64,000 nt of DNA, from the NCBI GenBank assembly GCA_021464415.1, contig JAKCWG010000783.1, positions 112,563-176,562 of the forward strand, given 5' to 3'. The position numbers were made by a program, and so were the translations under genes. This document shows, in pieces, positions 21,900 through 35,472 of this stretch (the stretch's first letter is position 1; each line of letters opens with the position of its first letter). The notes under the pieces are model-generated. The model ran no database searches. It was not told the origin of the DNA and saw only the letters and a program-made list of their open reading frames with translations. This DNA comes from Lonicera japonica. Its lineage: Eukaryota; Streptophyta; Magnoliopsida; Dipsacales; Caprifoliaceae.

Positions 21900-24126
21900 C
21901 CTTAGCTAATTGTAGGTACGTTGTACTTTTCTCTTGGTATATTTTTTGTAATTGGGTAGGCATATATCTTTGTTTTTTTTCTTTGGTATGACTTCAAAAG
22001 TAAAAAAGATATAAACGAGTATTGATTGTTTTATGCGATAATTCTCTCTATTTTTAGTACTCCATATTTTTTAATGGTTCATTGATCTTCAACTCAATCA
22101 CCGTTTTAATTTTTAGGGGATGACAGATGTACCCTGTGGTTCAAGTTCAAAGGAATGAAACAGAATGAGGTAGACTTGAGCAGTATCCCTTGAAACCTGG
22201 GTACATATCTTTTTTCTCCCCTAATTCTTTGTTAAAAATTTTTGGTCCTTTTATGTTATTATTATTTTCTCTTCTTCATAGAAGATATCTGCACAAGTAG
22301 GAATATGTATTGTCAATTCAATTATTTAACAATGCAATGAGCTCCAAACTAATTATTGCTCTAATTTTATATGGAGATTGAGAACATTCAGTTGAGAGGG
22401 ATTTTAATACCATAGTTCCCTTCCCACTTAAGGATGAAAATAGAGTAATTGAGAATTGCATAACTATATATTGCCTAAAGGATTGCACAATTTTCAGAAA
22501 TCTACAAATTCACAATTTTTTCGGTCTTTATGTGTTGAGAAAATTTGGGAGTGAGAAATCAGCTTTCTGCATAACTATTGCCTAAAGTATAGAAGTTCGT
22601 TGATGATGGGTATTTTTTTCTTTAACTGGATTGAACAAGTGAACATGTCAAATTATTTTTTTAGGTATATATAATTTAATTTTCTCATATTGGATTATAA
22701 AATTGTTTTCATAGTTTTATTTATGTAGTAAATAATTCCATATAACTGAATTCTTAAGTTTTTTTATTTAATAAAGTTATTGTAATATAACATAATGAGT
22801 TTCATTGAAAACATTAATTTGATCAAATCGCACAATGGTTATTATGTTTGTTTTCTTATGTTTGTGCTGCTTTAGTGGAGAGGTTTGAAGACGGAAACTG
22901 TATCATTCTTATTTTGAGAACAATTTCATTATTGTTGGTAGTTGGTTTGACGCATGAGTGTTTGCCAATTAGTTTATCTTTTGATGCGATGGCATAAAGC
23001 TTCTTTCTTAATTTGTAGGGATAAGTAATCATAATTGATATATGCCGTTGTTTGAACTATTGAAAAATGCTTTAGTCAATACAATATTTAGTAGTTTAAA
23101 TGGGGTTTGGTGATATATAAAAGCTCTTTGAAGTTTTCTTTAGGTCAATCAGCTTTTGCACGAGTCTCCCTCATGATAAATAAGCTTTTCCTTTTACATA
23201 GATCCAATTTCCCTTTATTTAAATTGGTGGATTTAAATAATGGTTCATTTCTGTTTTCCTTTCTTATCATACTCTCCTAATTACTGCATCTTTTACAAAT
23301 AAACAATAACACACGTCGATGCATAAAATGTTTTGTGTTGCATATCCTTGCAAGTCAATGAATAAAAGATTTTGTAATGGACATGGATGAACAAGAAGGG
23401 AAGCATGGAGGAAATTTGTTCTTCTCACTAAAATTTCAATATCTCTCAGACTACGCAGGTAAGTTTTCCAAGGACAATATTACTTTACCTTATACATATT
23501 TATGTACTCCATCTCAAGTAAGAATGTACTATACCTTTTTTTAAGCATTGGGACTTAATCAATATACCAAATCTCAAAATGTTAAATGTGTTTTGTTTTC
23601 TGTAATTGATTAGACTGAAATTAGTGCATCTTTAAAAATGTGTGATAGCCATGGTGAACTCTTAATTTTCTATGGAATGTGCATCCAAAAGGGACGGAAA
23701 CTTATCGATCTATTGTTGCAATAAATTTGGTGAATTTGGTGCAAGAGACCATTTGCTTCTATTACCCCATAGGAATTTTGTGATCTAGAGATGGTGGTTC
23801 ACATGGATTTTGGATTCCGGAAAATATAGCGCGTTCATTCTTCAATGGCTCAATTACTACTGGATTATCATTATAATTGTAATGTAATTGACTATTTATA
23901 AATGAACAATATGATGTTTCACTTTGTTCACACTTGAATGACTACATTGGTACTAGAATTAGTGTTTCTTAAATTGTCCTTCAAATATATGTACAGTTTA
24001 ACTTTGTTTGTTATTGAATTCTTGGAATTTTGTGGTCCATATATTCAATGTGAAAACATACGTATTAAAATATAAAAGAAAATTTTGTAACACACCTGTT
24101 TAATTATTGCACGGGTTGCTAACTAG
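21900..24126 (+). other. Intergenic DNA, possible Helitron body
   Basis: No protein gene is supported. Exon-like pieces with splice signals (TTTTTAG|GGGATGAC at about 22116; ACTACGCAG|GTAAGT at about 23459) hint at a non-coding transcript or captured fragments. The segment ends GGGTTGCTAACTAG|T, the CTAG-T end used by Helitrons, but the upstream hairpin is degraded and a 5' end was not placed. Confidence 0.3.
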
Positions 24127-24143
24127 TTTCCTCTATAAATTAA

Positions 24144-24832
24144 CTAGGTTATACCCATGCCGGATGGCACGGTGAAATGAATAAAATTTGAAGGGTAAAA
24201 AAGAATGAGAAGTTAAGACTAACAACTGTGAAAATTTAATAGTTTATACTCAATCACAATATATAAGAGGAATAAAATCGATCGAAACAATATTAATTGG
24301 CCTAATTTGATTGGTTCACTTTGGTTTTCAGTTCGTGAATAGTAAAAGTTGAGTCTTCTATCAATTAATTTTTTTATTTTTTTAACCATATTGTTATTTT
24401 TTCTTCCTATTATGAATATGGATATATTATACTTTCTTGATTTTACAGGTAGTCTTTCAAATATTGTTTTTTCTTTCCTTTTTTTTTTTTAAAAAAAAAG
24501 AAGGAAAATAAAAGTACCAAAATATTATATGTTAGTGCTAAATTAAACTTAAAAGTGGATGAGCCAAGTGATTTTATTTTATTCACAATGGATCTTGTTT
24601 TATTAATCTTGATTAGTATGTTTCAAATATATTTTTTAATTAAAATTTGATTTTTTTTAATTTAAAGATATGACATTTTAAATTATTAAAAGAAAATTGA
24701 TGAGAGAGAAAATAATTTAAAAAAGTAGAGTGCATAGAGTGGATGTGGCTGTTTGATTGTGTGTGTTTAGAGTGTATATATATTTTACTTTTGATTTGAC
24801 ATTTTAATGTGAGAGGAAGAAATATCTAAGGG
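24144..24832 (-). other. Possible minus-strand Helitron end and MITE fragment
   Basis: On the minus strand, GTGCCATCCGGCATGGGTAT followed by AACCTAG|T looks like a Helitron 3' end with a short TGCC/GGCA stem. Bases 24550-24830 share CAAT.GATCTTG.TTTATT..TCTTGAT and later motifs with the MITE at 52303-52790, so they are a second, truncated copy of it. Confidence 0.35.
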
Positions 24833-26521
24833 TGACGCAATTTAAATAACGCGTTGCGATAGAGCCCAAGTGCAGGCACGTCAAGTTGTAATATAGTCTC
24901 GAAAGTCCGAGTGTCGAACCACAGGGATAAGTGAAAAGGAATGGAATGGATTACGGATTTTACGGTTTTTAGATTTTGTGTGAGTTGGATTTGTTGTAGA
25001 ACAACAATTTTTAATAAAAAAGTAAATGTAAAAACAGTTGTGAAAATTAATAAGAAAGCACTAAGGTAGGTGGAGGTTAGTTACGATTTAAGAGACGGTG
25101 ATCACTGGCTCATACAAAGATTTCAACACAAGGTTTCTCGAGATATGAGAAATGTTGGTGTATCTTTCGATAGCAAAGGGTGCGACGCTAGGCGACTCAT
25201 TCCCGGATTGGAGCTATATCAAGAAAGAGACGAACGACATTCCACCAAAAACGAGGTTATCATTCCTACCTCTTAGCTACGGGTGTGAAGCAAGGCAACC
25301 CATTCCCGACAAAGCTAATCCGAGATAGATATGACAAACTCATCATGAAAAGATTTAACATAAAGCAAGTGTATGAAATCTCATGATTTAAAGAATGAAA
25401 ATTATAAAGTGAATCCTAACAATGAAACGGAATGAAGTTTATGGGATAAATTCGTCAACTCATCGTTTATCACTCATGGTAGAAAATAAAGAGTCTAAGT
25501 ATCACATATAGTGTAAGAAGCACTCAATATATCAATAAATGAATCAAAGATAAGCTAACAAATTTATAATCCAACTATGGAGTTTTACGAACTATTTATA
25601 ATTTCTACAAAAAGGACAAAAACTCCATGAATGGGTGAAAAAAAAGCTACAAGCTTTCTAGAACCATATAAATATGTTGTAAGTTCATTATCTTCCAAGA
25701 ACTAAATATACAAGGCATATGAAGTCTTGACTTAATATGAAAATACCTAGAAAGCATGAAATAATGGAAGATATGATGAAGAAGAAGAAGATTCACAAAT
25801 ATTTATCAAACTTTAAACATGGATTGAGCCATTAATCACCAAAAATCATATCGCAATCAACCTCCGTAACCTTAGTAATAGACTACTCCATAATAGATGC
25901 AAAAACAAATATTATAGATGAAGAAATCATTCTTACAAATCAAAATACTTACAAGGGAAAATGAAGAACAATACAACTTTAGCTCTCCCTTCTCTCTAGA
26001 ACTTCTAAAATGTGTAAAACTAGATAATGATCTATATTGTATCTCCAAGACTAAAACAATAGCTAAAGGAGTACAAAAACTAATAAAATAAACAAGGGAA
26101 AATATCTAGGAACCAAAACCCCCGAAATAAGGCTAAAAGCAGGAGTTGGTGGCTGTCCCCGCCAGGCCATGATCGATCATGGCCAACCCATGATCGATCA
26201 TGGGGTATTCTGCCTGAAGGCCAGATTGTACCATGATCGATCATGGTATACCCATGATCGATCATGCTTCTGGGAAATTCCTCAGATCAGCATTTTGCGA
26301 GCTTTTTACTAGCGCTTGATCAATTCTTCGAAGGCCATTGCATCCTATGCCTATAAACACATAGAGACACAACAAAAACACACCTAGCAGGACGATGTTA
26401 GATACAAAACACGCTAAGACACTAATCTTGAGATAAGAGGATAAGTAGGCAAAACAAAAGCGACAAACGCGTCAAGCGACTCCCTAAAGAGCTTATACAT
26501 GACAATATTATGCGTTTATCA
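24833..26521 (-). mobile_element. Athila-type solo LTR (copy 1)
   Basis: On the plus strand it runs TGACGCAATTTAAATAACGC...GCGTTTATCA and is flanked by the perfect duplication AAGGG (24828-24832 and 26522-26526). It is homologous to 44070-45719 and 59540-61247; the last of these is joined to a polypurine tract and internal sequence, which sets the orientation (minus) and the family. The 1,689 bp contain no internal domain. The LTR end with CCACAGGGATAAG... near 24930 matches, inverted, the TGTGGTTCGACACT text near 58330 of the plus-strand element. Confidence 0.9.
26167..26266. repeat. Palindrome cluster in Athila-type LTR copy 1
   Basis: Four copies of the self-complementary 14-16-mer CCATGATCGATCATGG (26167, 26188, 26231, 26252). 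Equivalent clusters occur at the same place in the other LTR copies. Confidence 0.9.
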
Positions 26522-26526
26522 AAGGG

Positions 26527-27567
26527 TTTAAATTGTGGTTAAAAATAAGAGAAGAATTTTAGGCCTTTGATCATATGGACTTTTAAGAGAAGAAATTGTT
26601 TGACTTTCTTTCCCCTATAATATAAATAGAGTCACTTTCTTTTATAGTCTTCTATAAAGGAACATAGACTCTTAATTAAGGACAGCGAGAGTACTACAAT
26701 TGTTTGTCTTCTATAGTAAACTAAAACTTTAGACAAACACTCCCCCAAATCACGAGTTCATTATAGAAATAAATAAGGATAGCCTAGCCAACAGTGCTCT
26801 CACTTTTGATTGAATGGTCGTGAGTTCATTTGATACTAACACCACAACAAGCGAACAACACAATTTTCTTAAAAAATGATTTACTGTTATATATATATAT
26901 ATATAAGGATAAGGGGCTATTCCACCCTTTGCAAATAAGTTGAGTTGGTTGCTCCAAATTATAATAATTTTAGTCCGATGAAATTATTCTTTGGGCTTAA
27001 AAGCTTACATGATCTTAAAAGATACATCTATTGAACTCAAATGTTATGATGTTTAGCATATATCAGATTATTTCCTATCTAGTGGCCAATTACATGACCG
27101 TAATTACTAATTTCAAGTACATTATAGAACTAAAATACAATAATATTAAAGCCCACCAAAAAAGTGCAATAATGTCTTTACCTTCATCTTTCTAGGAAAA
27201 CAATGGTGGCGTGTCCGACTCGTTGTAAACACCCCATTTTGCGACCTTCACAAGACCCTAACTTTTATTTTTATGATTTGAGTATGGAACTCCTTAGGAT
27301 CCTAGAGAAACCTAAAGGGCCAAAGCATGCATACACAGGTCCAATTTGGGAGCCTAAAGATCATCCTATATGTGCAAAACCAAGCCTTCATTTTTGTGGA
27401 AGGCCAAAACCACAATTTTGGAGATTTAAGTCCCACATCGGTGGGGAGGAGAAAAAAGGCCATGGCCACTTTCATAAATAAAGGCCTAGGCGTAATTTTA
27501 AGGGAGGAAAGTGATGAGGTGAAAGATCATGTAAGAGCTTTAAGCCACTGAACCAATAGGTCTCATT
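26527..27567. other. Intergenic DNA with a snRNA-type promoter motif pair
   Basis: No protein gene is supported. It contains an AT microsatellite (26885-26905). At 27429-27440, AGTCCCACATCG matches the plant U-snRNA upstream element (RTCCCACATCG) and is followed by CATAAATAAA about 40 bp later. The stretch 27190-27560 has the look of an LTR fragment, but ends were not found. Confidence 0.45.
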
Positions 27568-27739
27568 TAGGGACGGCAAAAAAACCCACGGGTTCGAGTA
27601 CCTGTGCGTACCCGAACCGGGGGGCGGGTATGGAGGCAAACAATCGGGTTTGAGTATTTAAAAAGTGAACGGGGTTGGGTTGGGTCTGGTACGGGGGTTG
27701 GGATCCCCTACCCAAATATGTACCCAACTTAATGTATAT

Positions 27740-27764
27740 TAATATATATATATATATATATGTA
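27740..27764. repeat. (TA)n microsatellite
   Basis: About 25 bp of alternating TA within the hAT left part. Confidence 0.9.
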
Positions 27765-28069
27765 TATAATAATATGCACATGCAAGTGGGATCTCCAATT
27801 TGAATTTTGAACTGCGAGTGAGTGCCAGCTAGCTAGCATTATCCCCTTCTTTTATTTTTGTTCTTTTTTATATTAATCAAAAGTGAAAATTGAAAAGCCA
27901 AAGTTCAAAGACCAGGTCAGTAGGGATTTTCTACTTTTTACTTTTCATCACTTCACTTTCTATTCTACCTGCATGGCTGCACAACTCCCAGTCTCTGTCC
28001 CTGGCTCCCCGCTTTGTCTATGTTGCTGCTCACCACCCGTATCTCAGGTGCATATAGAGATTTGGAGGG

Positions 28070-28071
<2 letters not shown>

Positions 28072-28104
<33 letters not shown>
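28072..28104. repeat. (TC)n microsatellite
   Basis: About 33 bp of TC repeats in the leader of the hAT element. Confidence 0.95.
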
Positions 28105-28106
<2 letters not shown>

Positions 28107-28923
28107 TTGTTTATATTATTATCCGAGTTTCGATTGAGTGATTAACTTATTTATTTTTACATTGTAGTATTGCTGTTTTTCGTTCCCATGTTTGAATTAG
28201 TAATATATATATTGTTGCAACTTTGTTCTTCCAGTGGTTGTCTGTATCAATTAGTAATAATATTATTGTAACTTTCGTTTCCCACGTTTCTTTCTTCTTC
28301 TTCCACTTTAAGCTTCTCTCTTTAACCAAATCTTCATTCTCCATTTCATACTTTAAAATTCTAGGATTAAAGATAAATCTCATTCTGAAAATTCAGTGCT
28401 GTAATCAACCACTCATTACATTTGTAGTTTTGATTTGAATTGAACCCTCTTCTTTTTTAACTTTCTCCAATTATAATACTAATAATCATACTTTGTTGTT
28501 ACTTTTTCTTTCTGATTTGATACTAATTTACTATGGTTTTCTACACTTATTAACTAAAATCAGTGTTGATGCATTTACATTGAATACGGGAATCATTGTA
28601 GCATACTTTTTAAATTCTATATATATCATCATCAGTTTTACATTTATGCAATAATGAACTGTTGTGTGGAATTTGATTTGCATGATTAATTCTTATTTTT
28701 TTTGGAATCGTGTCCTTATATGTTGGAATTAGAATGGTATGATTCATAATCAGCCATTCCTCCTTTCTTTTCTCTTTATATAGAGAGAGTACGTCAATTA
28801 TTCACTTTTAAGCAAATTTTGCGCTCTTCTCAAGGGTTTCTTATTTGTCGATCCTTATCTTTGAAATTATATCCACAATTTTTTATATTTGATTTTGATC
28901 ACATCTTTTGTTTTCTTGTTTAG

Positions 28924-31225
28924 GTTAACAAGTCTACTCCAATTGAAGAAGGTGATAGTCATATACCAACCAATACTAGTAGAAATGTCATTTCTCCGAC
29001 TGAGGTAACTTCTAATCAACAATGTACTGATAATGTTGATGTTGATATGACTGCAAATCCAACTTGAGCTCGAGATAAAGATGGAGAGGGTGATGGAATC
29101 CCTAATAAAAGATTGAAATCCTTTGTGTGGAACCACTTTACAAGACAAAAAAATAACGGGGCAATGAAAGCTACTTGTCACTATTGTAAAAAAAAATTCT
29201 TTGGTGGGGGTAGGGGGGGGGGGGGACATCTTACTTGCGTGAACATTTAAAAAAAAATTCTTTAAGAAAAATTAGCGACATTAAACAATCAATTTTGAAT
29301 CCTCAAAAAAGTGTTCGTAAAACAACACTCGAGGCTTATACAGTTGACCAACAAGCCACAAGAGATGCACTTGAAAAAATGATAATTTTACATGAGTATC
29401 CACTATCAATGGTTGAACATTATGGGTTTAGAGAGTATAGTAGATCTCTCCAACCATTGTTTAAAGTTCCTTCTCGAAATACGATCAAGTATGATATAAT
29501 GAAGATATTCGAGTTTGAGAAGGCGAAAACAATGGAGTTGTTGGGTAGCAATCGAAGTAGATTTGCATTTACTACTGACATGTGAACGTCCTCTAATCCA
29601 AATAGAGGATTTATGGCCGTAACATACACTTCATTGATCAATCATGGACCTTACAAAGTCGAATTGTGAGGTATTTTTATTGTTATTCTAATTTTAATTT
29701 ATGAATGTTTTTAGTAATATGTTTTAGTTGCTTACTTGAATATCTTTCTTCTGATATTAAGTTTATATACGTGCCATGTCCACACATTGGCGAGATACTT
29801 TCTAATACTTTTATGGATTGCGTACTAGATTGGAACTTGGATCGTAAAATGTCAACTTTAACTGTGAAAATTGTACCACCAATGACGTTATGATTAATCA
29901 TCTTTTATATAAGATTCCATGTCATTCTTTCTTGTTGGGTGGAAAAGTATTTCATATGCATTGTTTGGCACATATTTTGAATTTGATTGTGAAAGATGGG
30001 CTAGAAGTAATTAGTGATGCCATTGAAAAAGTTTGTGATAGTGTTGCTTATTGGACGGCCACACCTAAGAGAGATGAAATGTTTGCTTTAGTTGCCAAAC
30101 AATGCTTGATTCCATTTACTAAGAAATTAGCTCTTGATTGCAAAACTAGATGTAACTCCATTTATTTAATGCTTAACGCCGCTTCATGTTATAAAGTAGT
30201 GTTTGAAAGATTTAAACGGCGCGAGTCCCAATATAAAAGTTTGCCTTTAGAAAATGAATGATTGTTGGCAAAGGAGATTTGTGAGAGGTTGGGGCTATTT
30301 TATGAAGTAACCAAGTTGTTTTCGGGAACTAAATATCCTTCAGTTAACCTCTTTTTCCCTAAATTTTGTGGGATTAAGGGATCAATCAAAGAGTGGGCTT
30401 TATCTAGTTTTGAGGAAATTAAGTGTCTTGCAAGTAACGTGATCACAAAGTTTTAGAAGTATTGGAATTCACTTCATGTTGCATTGGCTTTAGATATAGT
30501 TTTGGATCCGCGATTTAAGATGAAGGGAATTGAGTTTTATTTTTCTAAACTATATGAGATCTGGGATATCAAAGAGATTGAGAAAATTCGTAATCTTGGT
30601 TTTGATTTGTTGAGTGAATATCAAATGAATGAGAGGCAAATATGGAAGTGGGATTAAGAATGCCTAGTTGTGAAAACTCAAGTGTGATGTCCCATACACA
30701 AAGGGGTTTAGGGAAGAGTAGTTGGATTAACCAATTTATCCATTTTGTTTCTAGTACCTCTAATATTGACATTGTTAAGTCGGAATTGGATTATTATTTG
30801 GATGAGCCTGTTTTTCCTTGGACCGATGACTTTAGTATCTTGGCTGGTGGAAAGTAAATTGCATTAAGTATCCTACCTAACGTGTTATTGCTAGAGATAT
30901 ATTGGCTATTCTCGTATCTATGGTTGATTCGGAGTCCGCCTTTAGCTCTAGTGGTAGATTTGTGAGTCCACGTCAGAGTAGACTTCATCCAAAAATTTTA
31001 GAGGCTTTGATGTGTGCTCAAGATTGATTATGGACGAAAATTAAAGGTAATAAGATATTCATTTGCTATATTTAGATTATTTTTATTTAGTGAATGGTTG
31101 ATTAAATTTGTTTGGAATTTTATTTAGATGGTGACATTGATTCTTCTAAGGATGTGGAATTTGTATGAGCTAACGTGTATGAGGATAAAGATGATGATGA
31201 GGTATTTTTCATTATCAGTGCAAGA
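28924..31225 (+). pseudogene. hAT transposase pseudogene
   Basis: Parts in order: N-terminal BED-type zinc finger (FVWNHFTRQ...CHYCKKKF, 29115-29240, frame broken at a run of 14 G); a helical region (29290-29580); the catalytic-core motif RFAFTTDM, where the next conserved Trp codon is TGA (29582-29584); FIYVPCPHIGEILSN and DWNLDRKMSTLT (29760-29870); CLAHILNLIVKDGL (about 29965-30003); and a C-terminal hATC dimerisation region (about 30780-31030, with readable ARDILAIPVSMVDSESAF) spread over shifted frames. A possible last exon after TTTATTTAG at 31119-31127 encodes an acidic tail. At least four stops and three frameshifts make it inactive. The Ac/hAT family is clear; the individual subfamily is not. 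Confidence 0.85.
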
Positions 31226-31320
31226 CTTACTTTTTCTTTTGTTTATTGTGCCTTGCATAAATTCTAATGAATCAATTTATTTATTTATCTTTCTTATAGG
31301 GTGCAAGTCTTGTGACTGAG

Positions 31321-32258
31321 TTATGAAGATAATGCGTATTTTTTTGGAGGTCGAAAATAATTTTTTAATATTTTAATATGATGAAAGCATTTGATAGATT
31401 TTATGTTGTTATTTGACTCTGTGTTATGTTGTTGTTTTGCTTTATTTTGATAGTGTTGTTTATGTTTTAAAGTAATAGACTTTTTTATATTATGTTCTTT
31501 GGGTTTGTTTTGATAATACTTTTGGGCTTTAGATTAATGGAATTAATTTAAGATATTGTAGACTTATAGTATATTTTGGATTATAAGTTGTGCTTAAAAT
31601 TGATTGAGAAATATAACATTTTTTTTTAAAAAAATTATTTGCAGGTTAAACTAGTTTTTTCTTTATATATATACAATCCTTTTGTAATTGAAATATTCTC
31701 AAATGAACAGTATACAAATAGTCCTCCATTAAATGCAATAGGTAGAGATATATAATGCAAAAAGGGTGTAAATGAGAGAGTAGAGAACAAGGTATCAATT
31801 ATTGGACACAAGCATGGCAAAACTACATAAGAAGAAAGTATTTTAATTCTATATTATAAAATATATATAGATATACTAGTCATGCCCCTTCTTACAAAAC
31901 TATTGACTTAAATAAGGTAGCAGTCCATTTTGGTCCCCCAAATCTAAGTAAAACATACAGCCCCAGACTCAATCTATGGGTTTGATTCAAGTTTTAAATC
32001 ATTCCCGAAATATTACATTCCATTCTAGAAAGATTCCGATGATTGGTTCAAGTTTTGTGTTAAGAATGCATCATTCCAAGAATGTAGTATTCTTTCGAAG
32101 TTCTCCCTCCTAAATGAATGAAAATATATGATTACTTTAAGTATTTTATTTTAAATTTTCTCCTAAAATTTCCTCTTAAGACCAAAATATATTTTTTTAC
32201 TTATCGAGACAACTTTTGTTTTTCATTTATATTCTTTTTTTTAAAATTGTTATTAAAC

Positions 32259-32313
<55 letters not shown>

Positions 32314-33290
32314 ATTCATGCAATGACTTTTCACAATTCTTAATAATAAAAATTTAAATTTCACCTTTGTAAAATTGTTAGAATTTGTCTTTTAATTTTA
32401 TCAATGAAAAACTTTTGGTAATTCACACTATTCTTATTTGAACTAAATATAAAAAAATAATTCATGTCTAAATTAAACATTGATAAGGCATCGTAATTAC
32501 CTGGAGAAAAACTTTTCAGAAATTTAGGATACCCATTCAATTTTCAAAACATGAACTAAACAAGCCTTAAGGGGGGTATTATTGGGAGTTTTAGTCAAAT
32601 TTCTTGTTTGCCAACCGTATTTCAACTATTGACTAATGGATCGGTCAATTTTGGATAATAAAGTCCAATAAATGAATACCTTAGGCCCATAACTCAATAA
32701 CCCAAAAATTATGGACCCCAATGTCCTAATTATTTTTTGAATTTTCACAACTAAATCAGTCATTAAATATTAAGGTGGAATACAGTAAGTTCGGTTGATG
32801 TTCTAACATTAAATATTTAAAAATTAAATATTGATTAAAATTTAAGTTATTAACATTTTTTTTGTTAATTTAGACAGATAACGTGGATTAATTGAACAAG
32901 CTCAAAACATGGGTTATACTGAAAGAACTTGTCGATAAAATCAAAATAACCCCTTATAAATATATTCTCACAACAACAGGAGATACAAAAATCATGAGAA
33001 ATCTATATGATGCAAACGTAATTAGTTTATGCTCATAAAGATTACGTCAGAAAAATGAGAAGAGTTACAATAGACGATAGTCACAAATGTTACATGACCA
33101 CACCCCCCCCGGTAGCGCGCGCAGCTTCCACACGTTAGTCACAAAAATGATACTTAGTGATTATTTATATTATAAACATAAAATCACATTTGATCTAGTG
33201 ATAATTAAATGTGTTTTCAAGTTAAACATTATGAAAGATAATTTGGTGAAAACTATTTGCTCACGTTTAATATAGAGTATAGATGAAAAT
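31321..33290. other. AT-rich intergenic DNA with a degenerate MITE
   Basis: No gene is supported. The end AACTAAACAAGCC|TTA at 32554-32569 and repeated TTGGTTCAAGTTTT/CATTCC text (31980-32110) match the Harbinger-like MITE at 7373-8085; its left end is lost. The region 32256-32311 is a TTA microsatellite. Confidence 0.5.
32256..32311. repeat. (TTA)n microsatellite
   Basis: About 18 uninterrupted ATT/TTA triplets. It explains the poly-leucine reading frame seen on the plus strand. Confidence 0.95.
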
Positions 33291-35310
33291 AATATACATA
33301 TTAAAAAAACGCTTTATTTTCTTTTCATTAATTTGATGTTTCCAAATTCCAAAATAAAAAATACTCAACACCTAAAAATACCGAAAATAACATTATTTTA
33401 ATTTTGATATCATCCTTAAGTTTTCAAAGCTGATATCAAACATTGTGTTGTCATTGGCAAATTTTCTCCAATTTGGGTCATTTAGCACTAAATTAGTGGT
33501 TAATTCAAAAAAGGAAAAACACGAAAGTAAGTGGACTATGCTAAGTCGTGTCAACAAGGCTTTCAAAGTATTTAGCCTTGCAATTACTACTTAAATAAAA
33601 ATGGATTTTTTACAAAAAGTATTTTTTGGATTTATTGAACTAAACATAAATTTAAGTAGTAAATTTGTAGAATAAAATAAGGGCACTTTTTTTTTTTTTT
33701 TCTAAAAATGTGTCTTTAGTATATGTAATTTAAACGTGAAAATTAAATGAAAAATAGAAGTTATGAAGGATGGTGAAGAAATCATTCAACCCTTGGTATA
33801 TTTTTGTCAAAAGTTTGAAAATAAGTTGAGAAATATGGTGAGATTAATTCTTATTTTTTAACTTCTTCTATGAAAAAATTTTCTTTGGGTGAGGATGAAG
33901 AATTCTTTTCCACAAAATGAGAATGAGATGAAGAGCATCTCACCACATCGCTAAACTTATTTCCTATCTCTCACCTAAATTAGTTGTTTTTCTTATTATT
34001 TTTCATAATGATATCAAACAGAGTTTAAGAGTTCAAACCATAACTTTTTAATGAACCTTTAGGTTTCATTTGATAGTAACATGGATAATGACAAAAAATA
34101 CTAGATTTGTGTGAAAAATTAGAAAAGTAAGTTAAAACATGTGATACTTTCCATGTCAAACCTAGTTCCTCTGTAGTGGAAAAATCCACTGCACGATAAA
34201 ATCTACAAAATCTAGACCATTGTTCTTAAACAGATGCTTAAGATGTTTAGATGTCAACAATTAATTAAATATAAACAAAACGATGCCGTTTTCCAAGCCT
34301 GGGATTTTAATGGCGTCTACCTACTCTCTTCAGTATCGATGTCTCTCTGATTGGTTTGAACGTGAATACTCCTTTTCTAAAATGTTAAATTATCTTCACA
34401 ATGTTTGGTTTAAACAAGTAGAGGAATGGGATAAGGGAGGATTACAAAAACGACTTCTTTTTATAAAATTAAAAGACAAATTCTTACAATTTAAAATTTA
34501 AACTTTAGTTTCATTGTTAAATTATTTGTTAGGAATAATTTCCGTAACAAAAAAGAAAAATTACTTAAATTTTTTTAGCATTCCCTAGATTAAATTATTT
34601 GTTAAATTATTTTGGGTCTCAGGTGAAAAAACAACTTGTCATCGTAAGGGATAAGGATCTTTTAGTTTTACCAAGAAAATTTAAAAGAGTGCTCCTCGAG
34701 TAATCGCCTATTCCTACCAACTCAAGTAGGAGAACTTTTAAGGAATAATTCGTTCCAGCAATGCATTATGCTTATCTCAAAACTCAAACCAAATATAGGA
34801 ATTCTTTCGGAATAAAATGTCCAATAGAATAGGACATTCGAGGAATATATTAAAACTCGAATCAAACAAGCACAAAAGGAGTAGCACTAAAATGACATGG
34901 TTTAACTCTAACTTTAAAGAGTTTAGCAACGTGTCACATCTTAAGCATCTAATTAGGCAGAATCACTTTGACTCTATAGAGTTCACAGTGCAATGGATTT
35001 TCCTAGTGCATAGGAGCCAGATCCCTCCATCTCATGCTTATTTTTAGGAGGATAAATTATTTTTTCTGCTATTTTTTATGTTGCTATCAAATAGAGCTAA
35101 AGTAGAATTTGTATATTCGTTTCGATGTTGGTATAGAATATTTTGTCAACGAAATTTTCCCAATATATTCAATTTTTGACCTTGGATAAAAGATGACCTT
35201 TGTATCCATATTATTAATTTATCTTTCCAAATATTTTGTCAACACTAAACATGTTAGCCATTAAATTTCAGGGCCCGCAGTCAATTGGTAGTGGAGAATA
35301 TTTGAAAGAT

Positions 35311-35316
35311 ATATAA
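35311..35316 (+). promoter_or_regulatory. Candidate TATA box of the peptide gene
   Basis: ATATAA lies about 155 bp upstream of the start codon, within a segment shared in part with the other peptide copies. Confidence 0.35.
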
Positions 35317-35472
35317 GAAGGTTAATTATTCCTAGCTTGGAGTAATTTAATTTAAAGGAGTCAATGGGTAGTGGATTTCAGCCAAATTCTAGTAGGGCTT
35401 ATAAGCAGAAAAATTCATAGAACAAACAAAATAAAGAAGACTAGCTAGCTAGCTATCAAAGAAAAATTGAAG

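Larger units (their letters stand above)
27568..31320 (+). mobile_element. Decayed hAT transposon
   Basis: The left end TAGGGACGGCAAAAAA, followed by a G/C-rich subterminal region with repeated CGGGT/ACCCG motifs, is typical of plant hAT elements. Transposase-derived exons follow from 28924 to about 31220. A matching right end (TTGCCGTCCCTA) was not found, so the right limit is the end of recognisable coding text and the element is probably truncated or heavily mutated. Confidence 0.7.

Noticed and set aside
26080..26265. Minus-strand ORF with repeated MIDHG/DRSW residues (also 60733-60915)
   Set aside because: It is only the translation of the LTR palindrome cluster.
27511..27553. C/D-box snoRNA downstream of the snRNA-type promoter motif
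   Set aside because: GTGATGA and CTGA are present but only about 35 bases apart, with no C'/D' boxes or good terminal stem; too short and likely chance within an LTR-like fragment.
32118..32357. Poly-leucine plus-strand ORF
   Set aside because: It is produced by the TTA microsatellite.
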